Shown in pieces: positions 1 through 4,716 of a DNA stretch of 5,043 nucleotides. The stretch spans positions 1-5,043 of the forward strand of contig JANPIS010000281.1 of the NCBI GenBank assembly GCA_031425095.1. The letters are read 5' to 3'. Position 1 is the stretch's first letter, and every line of letters begins with the position of its first letter. The notes beneath the pieces were generated by a model. The model worked only from the letters and a program-made list of their open reading frames with translations. It searched no databases and was not told the origin of the DNA. A program made the position numbers and the translations under genes. This DNA is from JANNXQ01 sp031425095. GTDB lineage: Bacteria; Verrucomicrobiota; Verrucomicrobiia; Chthoniobacterales; Chthoniobacteraceae.

Positions 1-226
1 ACCGGAAGCCGACGGCGATTTCCGCCATCATCTGAACCCGCATTCGCTGGAAGTCGTGACCGCCAAGCTCGAGCCGTCCCTCGCCGAAGCGAAGCCCGAG
101 GATCGCTTCCAATTTGAGCGCCTCGCCTACTTCTGCCTCGAACAGGACTCCCGCCCCGGCGCGCTCGTCTTCAATCGCACCATCACGCTCAAGGACGCGT
201 GGGCGAAGGAAGCGCAAAAGGCTTGA
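1..226 (+). CDS. glnS: Glutamine--tRNA ligase, C-terminal end (partial)
   Basis: The reading frame starting at base 2 gives 74 codons ending in TGA at 224-226; the 5' part lies outside the window. Glutaminyl-tRNA synthetase charges tRNA-Gln with glutamine in the cytoplasm (class I synthetase, EC 6.1.1.18). The visible part is the end of the C-terminal anticodon-binding beta-barrel domain. It carries the family-typical string NPHSLEVVTAKLEPSL, then FQFERLAYFCLEQDS, then VFNRTITLKDAWAK, which match in order and spacing the end of known GlnRS proteins such as the E. coli enzyme (from memory: FQFEREGYFCLDS, VFNRTVGLRDTWAK). The catalytic Rossmann domain is not visible. Codon use is strongly GC-rich, like the next gene, so this looks like core chromosome. 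It is 70 bp upstream of the TraB-family gene on the same strand; shared transcription is possible but not shown. Confidence 0.95.
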   Translation, partial: PEADGDFRHHLNPHSLEVVTAKLEPSLAEAKPEDRFQFERLAYFCLEQDSRPGALVFNRTITLKDAWAKEAQKA

Positions 227-296
227 GCCTCATCAGCCAGAGGTCCGAGTCACATCGTCTGCACGAGCCCACAGTATATGGTACGGTGCGGGCCAC

Positions 297-1277
297 ATGA
301 AACGACTCCGCGTCCTCTTTCCAGTCCTCGCCCTCTGCCTCGGCTCCGCCTTCGCAGAACCGGCCCCGGCCGCCAGGCCCAAAGCCGCGGAGTTCGTCCG
401 CTCGATCGAGCGCTCCGATAAGAGCACGGCCTGCGAGACCCTTTGCGCCGAGTATCGCCCCGCGAAAGGCAGCGGACCGTCCATCTGGCTCATCGGCGTC
501 GCCCATCTCGGCACCGCGGACTATTACCGCGCGATCCAGGAGCGCCTGGATCGCCAGAGCGTCGTCCTCTACGAGGGCGTCGGACTCGAAGACGCGGTGA
601 AAAAAGGCCCGCTCGCCGGCACCCGCGACGCCGGAGTGCAGGCCGGGCTGGCTCGCGCGCTCGGGCTCGTCTTCCAGCTCGATGCGATCGATTACCGCCG
701 TCCGCATTTCATCAATAGCGACGTGAAACCCGACCAGCTCGCCGGCCAGGCGCAGCAACGCGCCGACGCCCATCCTGGGGAAAAGAAGGAAGACCTCATG
801 AGCACCATGATGGACGCGCTCCAAGGCTCCGGCGCGATCGGCGCGATGATGAATCAAGTCATCGGCGTGCTCGGCAAGACTCCCGAGATGCAGGAGATGA
901 CCAAAGCCGTGCTCGTCGAGGCACTCGGCAGCGCCGGCGAACTCATCGGCCTCGCCCGCACCGCTTCGCCCGAGATGCGCGATCTCTTCGATACCCTGCT
1001 CACCGATCGCAATGCCATCGTCATCGCCGACCTGCGCACCCAGCTCGCGAAACGCCAGCCGACCGACACCATCGCGATCTTCTACGGCGCCGCACACATG
1101 GACGAGATCGCCACGAGCCTGCGCACCCAGCTCGACTACCTCCCCACGCAGCAGGAGTGGCTCCCCGCCTTCACCGCCGACCCGGCCAAAGGTGGCACCA
1201 ATGCCTTGCAACTCCGCTTCATGATCGAAATGGCGAAGATGCAGCTCCGCGCGATGCAGAGCTCGGACAAAAAGTAG
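297..1277 (+). CDS. Exported TraB/GumN-family protein (Tiki/EreA-like fold)
   Basis: This is a 326-aa protein. I chose the ATG at 297 because it begins a clear Sec signal peptide: basic MKRLR, a hydrophobic core FPVLALCLG, and a likely SPase I site after AFA (about residue 20). The longer frame upstream would overlap glnS and place an Arg/Ser-rich tail before the signal. TraB-family hallmarks are present: GVAHLG at 67-72 (His70), VVLYEGV at 89-95 (Glu93), a DRN at 237-239, and a second GxxH-type motif GAAHM at 264-268 (His267) near the C-terminus. The family (TraB/PrgY, GumN, Tiki) shares a fold in which the paired GxxH motifs and the Glu form a putative metal site, and some members are proteases or pheromone inhibitors. 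The actual substrate here is unknown. The mature protein should be periplasmic. A methionine-rich insert lies at 168-201. CxxxC at residues 46-50 could form a disulphide. No strong Shine-Dalgarno sequence is visible. Confidence 0.85.
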   Translation: MKRLRVLFPVLALCLGSAFAEPAPAARPKAAEFVRSIERSDKSTACETLCAEYRPAKGSGPSIWLIGVAHLGTADYYRAIQERLDRQSVVLYEGVGLEDAVKKGPLAGTRDAGVQAGLARALGLVFQLDAIDYRRPHFINSDVKPDQLAGQAQQRADAHPGEKKEDLMSTMMDALQGSGAIGAMMNQVIGVLGKTPEMQEMTKAVLVEALGSAGELIGLARTASPEMRDLFDTLLTDRNAIVIADLRTQLAKRQPTDTIAIFYGAAHMDEIATSLRTQLDYLPTQQEWLPAFTADPAKGGTNALQLRFMIEMAKMQLRAMQSSDKK

Positions 1278-1289
1278 CCCGTCAGACCA

Positions 1290-1405
1290 GGTGGATGGCG
1301 CGCTCCGAGCGCCATGGCAAAGCCAAAGCCGGAGGCCACGATCACTTGAGTGAGGCGCTGGCGCACGGAGCGAATGCCATGGCGCAGCGGAGTGCACCAT
1401 CCACC
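1290..1405. repeat. 116-bp inverted-repeat element (MITE/REP-like)
   Basis: The left arm at 1290-1319 and the reverse complement of the right arm at 1375-1405 match over about 27 of 31 positions. Both begin GGTGGATGG and end GCGCCATGGCA; 55 bases lie between them. The left arm is itself a perfect hairpin (ATGGCGC at 1295-1301, loop of 7, GCGCCAT at 1309-1315), and the right arm is a similar hairpin with one mismatch. The element begins 12 bp after the TraB-family stop codon and encodes nothing convincing. It could be a non-autonomous mobile repeat, an extragenic palindrome, or a transcription end signal. No target-site duplication is obvious. The rest of the gap to the next gene (1406-1565) shows no recognisable feature. 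Confidence 0.75.
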
Positions 1406-1565
1406 GAGGGGCTAATCTTCACCCACTCCTTCGTCACGGACTCTACTGGCCCGTGAGAATCTTCGGCGCGGAGTGCATCGAGCGTCCGTCGTCTATTCGT
1501 TTCGCGCCCGCCCTTTGTCTGTCGGAATCCCACGGCAAGTTCCGGCGCTCCCCAGGACCGTCTTT

Positions 1566-1784
1566 ATGAAATACGACATCCTGAAATTCGACTCCACCTA
1601 CGGCCCGCCCTTCTACCGCGTTCGGTTGAAAAGATTTCCGTGGAGTTCCTGGATCAGGAATTCGGAAGGCTCCATATCCACGTTTGAAACGAAGGAAGCC
1701 GCCCACTCGCACATGCGTGCTCTTGCGCGAACGACTCCGCCCACACCGATTGGCGGCAAGGCAGCGGGGCAAGTTGCCGCCTGA
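1566..1784 (+). CDS. Hypothetical 72-aa protein
   Basis: This is a small basic protein of 72 residues starting at an ATG preceded by AGGA about 9 bases upstream. I do not recognise a family. The N-terminal half is compact and domain-like, with aromatic residues (MKYDILKFDS, PPFYRVRLKRFPW, SWI) followed by STFETKEAAHSHMRAL at 38-53. That last stretch resembles the end of small two-layer domains in which a strand is followed by a helix with 'TKEEA'-type capping. The tail (54-72) is Pro/Gly/Ala-rich and probably disordered. There is no signal peptide or membrane segment. The gene stands alone between the 1290-1405 repeat and the convergent minus-strand unit. A longer upstream reading in the same frame (from 1473) lacks a plausible start. 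Coding status is probable rather than certain. Confidence 0.5.
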   Translation: MKYDILKFDSTYGPPFYRVRLKRFPWSSWIRNSEGSISTFETKEAAHSHMRALARTTPPTPIGGKAAGQVAA

Positions 1785-1921
1785 ACGAGCCATCCTCACT
1801 GCGTCGCGAATTTATTGCCTGCACGTCATACGCGTGCCGCATCTCCGGGAGAGAGTTTGATCACTGCGGCAGGTGTGTTGCGAATACGTGTCTACGTATG
1901 TTGCCACCCTGCCGGGGCTCG

Positions 1922-1955
1922 AGCCGCACGGCGTTTCAATGCACGCCGTGCGGCT
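1922..1955 (-). terminator. Strong hairpin, probable terminator of the minus-strand unit
   Basis: A perfect 12-bp stem (AGCCGCACGGCG at 1922-1933 pairing with CGCCGTGCGGCT at 1944-1955) encloses a 10-base loop. It lies 6 bp downstream of the stop codon of the collagen-like gene read leftwards, and between two convergent transcription units. No clean T-tract follows on the minus strand; on the plus strand the trailing TTCACCTTTACC is only weakly T-rich. A bidirectional role is possible. Apart from this hairpin I see nothing in 1785-1961. Confidence 0.55.
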
Positions 1956-1961
1956 TCACCT

Positions 1962-2192
1962 TTACCCGCGCACCAGAGCCCCGCGCAGCGTCTCCACGTA
2001 GGCGGCGAAGTCCTGCATCTCCGCCAGCGTCGGCGGATCGCTGAAGGTCCCGGGGTAAGGTCCGATCCCAGTCGGATTCAGCGCCGTGGTCGCGATCGCA
2101 CTGTCGAGCTGTCCCTGCGTCACTTCTCCCGGCGGCCCCGGCTCGCCTTGCGCACCCATCGGCCCTTGCGGTCCCGCTGCACGCCGCTGCAA
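1962..2192 (-). CDS. Small collagen-like (Gly-X-Y) protein, TTG start
   Basis: This is a 76-aa protein. No ATG start fits: the open frame extends to 2408 but there runs through the 85-aa gene. A TTG at 2192-2190, with AGGGGAGG seven bases upstream, is by far the best start. Residues 7-24 are six uninterrupted Gly-X-Y triplets (GPQ GPM GAQ GEP GPP GEV), a collagen-like stretch. It is followed by a short non-repetitive domain with TQGQLDSAIATTALNP at 25-40, then FSDPPTLAEMQDFAAYVETL at 50-69 and an Arg-rich end. Six triplets are too few for a stable collagen helix alone; a trimerising C-terminal segment such as the amphipathic helix near 55-72 might compensate (inference). There is no signal peptide. 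It lies 49 bp after the 85-aa gene on the same strand and is probably cotranscribed with it. Function unknown; phage-tail-associated or filament-forming roles are guesses. Confidence 0.65.
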   Translation of the reverse strand: MQRRAAGPQGPMGAQGEPGPPGEVTQGQLDSAIATTALNPTGIGPYPGTFSDPPTLAEMQDFAAYVETLRGALVRG

Positions 2193-2199
2193 TCTTTTG

Positions 2200-2207
2200 C
2201 CTCCCCT
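2200..2207 (-). promoter_or_regulatory. Shine-Dalgarno sequence that fixes the TTG start
   Basis: Read on the minus strand, AGGGGAGG is followed by seven bases and then TTG. It is the best ribosome-binding site seen in the window. It supports translation from the TTG at 2192 and not from upstream codons in that frame. Confidence 0.65.
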
Positions 2208-2241
2208 CTTCGGTGAGCCTTGAAGGTCACAACTCCACGCC

Positions 2242-2499
2242 TCAGGTGAGCCGGAGACCACGCAGCCATTCTTCCACCCGGCTTCGCGACAGAATGCGAT
2301 GCGCCCGGGTGAATGGGTTTTTGGGGTCATCCCACCCCGGCTCAGGTTCGACACGGACAGCCCAGAGCAGTTGCTCCCAATCGCGCAGGGAGATGGTGAA
2401 ACGGGCACCGTTCTCCGGGTTGCGCACGCGCAGGCGGCGTTTTTCGCGCAGTTGCGCGAAGGTGGGTGCGTTCGGTCTCGTTTGTGGGGAGCGATTCAT
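2242..2499 (-). CDS. Hypothetical 85-aa basic protein, directly behind the ISP gene
   Basis: This is an 85-residue protein whose ATG (2499-2497) immediately follows the TAA of the ISP C-terminal fragment (2502-2500) with no gap, so translational coupling is likely. GGAAAAGGA just ahead can serve as the ribosome-binding site, partly inside the upstream stop region. The sequence has a basic N-terminus (NRSPQTRPNAPTFAQLREKRR), a middle part RLRVRNPENGARFTISLRDWEQLL that looks like two strands and a helix, an acidic/proline turn VEPEPGWDDPKNPFT, and a C-terminal helix RVEEWLRGLRL. I do not recognise a named family. The pattern 'WEQLL...PGWDDPKNPFTRAHRIL' is ordered and unlike a random shadow frame. 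There is no signal or membrane segment. Basic character and position behind a restriction-modification gene would suit a DNA-binding accessory, but this is a guess. Confidence 0.65.
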   Translation of the reverse strand: MNRSPQTRPNAPTFAQLREKRRLRVRNPENGARFTISLRDWEQLLWAVRVEPEPGWDDPKNPFTRAHRILSRSRVEEWLRGLRLT

Positions 2500-3049
2500 T
2501 TATCCTTTTCCGTAGGTCTCGGGGTCTTCGTGAAAGGAGTGGAAGTGAGCCGCGGCGGCTTCGGATTCCGGGGTGCCCTTTGAAGGTGCGGGCCCGAGGT
2601 TCAGCTTGGGCAGGCTCTTGATCAGCTTCATCGTCTCTACGCTCACGGTGACGACCTGGCCGACGAGGCGCACGAGGGCTTCCTCGTCGTCGGGCGGGTT
2701 GGGGTCAGAGAGGATTTCGCCGTCGGCGTCGCGGTCCACCCGGTATTGGTCGATCACCCAGGCCAGCGCGCTGCGGTTGCCGAGCCGGTATTCGTGCGCA
2801 TCGGGCGGGAGGCCGTGGAGGGTGAGCCAGTCGTTGTAAATCACGGCGTCGCCTTCCTTGGTCAGCTTCATCACCTCCACGCGCCAGTTCGGCGGCACCG
2901 CGTTGTTTTCGATGCGCTTCAGTTTGAAGGGCTTCACCGACTCGTAACCCACGTGCAGGTCGGCCAGCTTGCGACCCGCGGTGGCGAAGGCGTGGAAATC
3001 CTTCGCGGTGCCGCGTCAGCGGAATCCGCGGCAGCGGCAGACCGGTCTG
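2500..3049 (-). pseudogene. Type ISP-like restriction-modification protein, C-terminal remnant
   Basis: The minus-strand frame from about 3000 down to the TAA at 2502-2500 encodes the end of a type ISP-like restriction/methylase protein (LlaGI/LlaBIII-related; large single-chain helicase-methyltransferase enzymes). Family-like strings in order are FATAGRKLADLHVGYESV, then NWRVEVMKL, VIYNDWLTLHGLPPDAHEY, SALAWVIDQYRV, DPN, and VVTVSVETMKLIKSLP. This region belongs to the C-terminal specificity part of such enzymes. Upstream, LPRIPL (3034-3017), a typical family string, sits in a different frame, and in the main frame a TGA occurs close by. One extra G in the run near 2999-3002 would explain this frameshift. 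The GTG at 2952 lies in the middle of the conserved region and is not a credible natural start. Beyond about 3049 the similarity ends and the Mrr gene region begins. The match is from memory of the family, not a search. Confidence 0.8.
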
Positions 3050-3113
3050 CGCGTCTGCCTCTGTGGCAGGGGAAGGTGTGGACGATCACAGCTCTTTTGT
3101 TACACATTTCCGC

Positions 3114-4004
3114 ATGCCGAAACCAGCCAAACGTGGAGCAAACGGTGCCGAGTTCGTGAAGTGGTTTCGGCCTTTGCTCGATTGCCTGCGTGAATTGGGA
3201 GCAGTCAAGCCGCGGGAAGCGGCGGATTGGATTGCCAAGACCGAAAAAGTTCCAACCGCGGTTCAGGATGAATTGATGGCGTCGGGGTCGGAACGTTTTC
3301 TAAACCAAGTGCAGTGGGCTCGGCAGTATCTTGTTTTCGAAGGTCTGTTGGATGGCAGCAAACGAGGGATTTGGACTCTTACCCCCCGAGGTATGCAGAC
3401 TCACCTCACCGACGATGATGCCAGAGGCATCTTCTCCAAATGGGTGAAGATTCACGCGGCGGCGCGTGCGAAGGCTAGTGGAAAGGCTAGCGATGGAGCG
3501 ACCGTCGAAGCGAAACAAGAAGGGATAGGTGTGGTTCCCGAAGATGAGATTAAAGAAGCGGAGTTGTTGACGATTCTCCGTGGCCTGACGCCCAAAGGAT
3601 TTGAGCAATTTTGTCGGCATCTATTGCTCGCGTATGACTTCGAAAACGTCACGGTGACAAAACAAACCCGCGATGGTGGGATCGATGGTGAGGGGCGGTT
3701 AAAAACCAATCCGTTTGTTAGTGCAGTGGTCGTGTTTCAGTGCAAGCGCTACCGTGATTCTGTATCGAGCGAAGAGGTGACGCGGCTGCGTGGCTCAGCG
3801 GGCGGACGGGCCGACAAAGCGTTGCTGATTACGACGGGCACCTTTAGCGGGCCGGCCAAAGAGGAAGCTGTTCGGGTGAGTCCGCACATCGAGCTCATCG
3901 ACGGCGAGCAACTCGTTGCTATGTGCGAAGAGAAAAATCTCGGGCTGAAACCGCGGACGGTTTACGACATCGACTATGAGTTTTTCGCACCGTTGCAGGC
4001 ATAG
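3114..4004 (+). CDS. mrr: Mrr-type restriction endonuclease
   Basis: This is a 296-aa protein starting at an ATG; a GTG at 3063 in frame would add 17 unlike residues. Residues about 10-95 form the Mrr N-terminal winged-helix DNA-binding domain: the pattern runs from FVKWFRPLLDCL to RFLNQVQWARQYLVFEGLLD and ends SKRGIWTLTPRG. A linker rich in Ala, Lys and Glu (115-150) follows. The Mrr catalytic domain (about 157-280, PD-(D/E)xK fold) begins LRGLTPKGFEQFCRHLL. It keeps the expected active-site series: Glu164, Asp191 in DGGIDGEG, and Gln209-x-Lys211 in VVFQCKRY. LLITTGTFSGPAKEEA and IELIDGEQLVAM complete the fold. The family cuts DNA bearing foreign methylation (type IV restriction). It appears intact. 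Its GC content and codon use are visibly lower than those of glnS and the TraB gene, suggesting transfer. It is inserted, in opposite orientation, between the two halves of a type ISP gene. No paired methylase is seen. Confidence 0.9.
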   Translation: MPKPAKRGANGAEFVKWFRPLLDCLRELGAVKPREAADWIAKTEKVPTAVQDELMASGSERFLNQVQWARQYLVFEGLLDGSKRGIWTLTPRGMQTHLTDDDARGIFSKWVKIHAAARAKASGKASDGATVEAKQEGIGVVPEDEIKEAELLTILRGLTPKGFEQFCRHLLLAYDFENVTVTKQTRDGGIDGEGRLKTNPFVSAVVVFQCKRYRDSVSSEEVTRLRGSAGGRADKALLITTGTFSGPAKEEAVRVSPHIELIDGEQLVAMCEEKNLGLKPRTVYDIDYEFFAPLQA

Positions 4005-4052
4005 AAGCCGACCTGTCCGAAAGTGCTGCGATATGCTCTCGCGCGCCGCCAG

Positions 4053-4137
4053 CATCCCGGAGGGATGTCCGGAAATTAGCCGGGGGTAACACCCCCGGAA
4101 CCCGTCCCACAAAAGGCGTGCGCCCCGGCAGGGGCGC
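4053..4137 (+). repeat. REP cluster, left of the transposase
   Basis: Three GC-rich hairpins follow one another. The first is CATCCC-GGA-GGGATG (4053-4067). The second is CCGGGGG-TAACA-CCCCCGG (4080-4098). The third is GCGCCCC-GGCA-GGGGCGC (4120-4137). Bases 4070-4102 are identical to the reverse complement of 4644-4676. The cluster lies 15 bp before the transposase ATG and 48 bp after the mrr stop, so it may also act as a transcript end or mRNA-stabilising structure for mrr. Confidence 0.85.
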
Positions 4138-4152
4138 GGGAACCATACGGTC

Positions 4153-4599
4153 ATGTCCTCCACACACCTGAGCCTGTACTATCATCTTGTGTTCGGAACC
4201 GAGCATCATTCCCCTGCCATTGCCTCAAAATGGCGGGAACGACTGCACGCGTATCTCGGGGGAGCAGTGAAGACATTCGGCGGCATCCCCGAGGTTGTCG
4301 GCGGCGTTTCCGATCACGTTCACTTGCTGGTTGGTCTACGGGCGACGCATTGTCTGGCTGATGTCTCGCGGGACATCAAACGCGTCTCGTCGCTTTGGCT
4401 CCATGAGACGATCGGCGATCGCAGCTTCGCTTGGCAGGAAGGCTACGGTGCCTTCACGGTCAGCGCGTCGCAGTTGCCGGTGGTTCGCCGTTATATTGAG
4501 CGGCAGGAGGAGCACCATCGCACACGCACTTTTCGAGAAGAGTATGTAGAACTGCTTCGCAAAAGTGGGGTGGAATTTGACGAGCAATATCTTGATTGA
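4153..4599 (+). CDS. REP-associated tyrosine transposase (IS200/IS605 TnpA-like, Y1 HUH)
   Basis: This is a 148-aa protein, the usual size of the IS200-like Y1 transposase domain. The N-terminus SLYYHLVFGTEHHSPAI fits the family's first strand. The HUH metal-binding motif is His55-Val-His57 in SDHVHLLVGL. Next come ADVSRDIKRVSSLWLHE and FAWQEGYGAFTVSAS (93-105), a typical W-QxGYxxFsV stretch. The catalytic tyrosine is probably Tyr114 in VRRYIERQEEHH, within the characteristic YIxxQxxHH C-terminal helix. All key residues are present, so the enzyme looks intact. Such proteins nick and rejoin single-stranded DNA at structured ends; RAYTs act on REP palindromes. The flanking inverted REP clusters (15 bp upstream, 10 bp downstream) are the likely substrate. 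No tnpB is present. No strong Shine-Dalgarno sequence is seen; the upstream hairpin at 4120-4137 could limit translation (inference). Confidence 0.9.
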   Translation: MSSTHLSLYYHLVFGTEHHSPAIASKWRERLHAYLGGAVKTFGGIPEVVGGVSDHVHLLVGLRATHCLADVSRDIKRVSSLWLHETIGDRSFAWQEGYGAFTVSASQLPVVRRYIERQEEHHRTRTFREEYVELLRKSGVEFDEQYLD

Positions 4600-4609
4600 C
4601 GTTCGTCCC

Positions 4610-4692
4610 GCACCCCTGCCGGGGTGCATGAAGTTTGGTTGCCGGTTCCGGGGGTGTTACCCCCGGCTAATTTCCGAAAGCCCTCCGGGCTT
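4610..4692 (-). repeat. REP cluster, right of the transposase (inverted copy)
   Basis: Read on the minus strand, this has the same three hairpins as the left cluster: AAGCCC-GGA-GGGCTT (4692-4678), CCGGGGG-TAACA-CCCCCGG within the identical 33-bp core (4644-4676), and GCACCCC-GGCA-GGGGTGC (4627-4610). The outer and inner hairpins differ from the left copies by paired changes that keep the stems. The order of parts is conserved and the spacing is closely similar. Confidence 0.85.
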
Positions 4693-4716
4693 CTCCGCCA
4701 GCAGCGGCCTAATGCC

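Larger units (their letters stand above)
4053..4692 (+). mobile_element. RAYT transposase unit flanked by inverted REP clusters
   Basis: A REP-associated tyrosine transposase gene is enclosed by two REP-like clusters in opposite orientation. Each cluster has three hairpins in the same order and a shared 33-bp identical core. The boundaries given are the outer hairpin stems; true ends are not proven and no target duplication is evident. The right side abuts the truncated methyltransferase region: family similarity stops at about 4717 and the element hairpin begins at 4692. The unit resembles the REP-bounded RAYT units known from many bacteria, in which the transposase is usually single-copy and vertically kept while the palindromes spread. 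Confidence 0.8.

Noticed and set aside
271..285. TATATGG-like -10 element upstream of the TraB-family gene
   Set aside because: No matching -35 box at proper spacing; a single AT-rich hexamer in GC-rich DNA is not enough.
114..296. Upstream extension of the TraB-family frame
   Set aside because: It overlaps glnS out of frame, gives an Arg/Ser/Pro-rich low-complexity leader, and would bury the signal peptide that starts at 297.
189..1400. Long 403-aa open frame on the minus strand
   Set aside because: It lies opposite the TraB-family gene, is rich in His, Asp, Glu and Gly as expected for the antisense of GC-rich coding DNA, and shows no domain motif.
1852..1862. AGAGTTTGATC, identical to the conserved start of 16S rRNA genes
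   Set aside because: The following bases (ACTGCGGCAGG) do not continue as CTGGCTCAG and no rRNA sequence follows; a chance match.
1815..2216. 133-aa plus-strand open frame
   Set aside because: It runs through the hairpin at 1922-1955 and opposite the collagen-like gene; composition is Arg/Ser/Pro-rich shadow type.
3063..3113. GTG start extending the Mrr protein by 17 residues
   Set aside because: The added residues do not match Mrr N-termini, and the ATG at 3114 gives a normal-length family member.
2746..3159. 137-aa plus-strand open frame opposite the ISP remnant
   Set aside because: It is antisense to clearly recognisable ISP sequence and overlaps the start of mrr in another frame.
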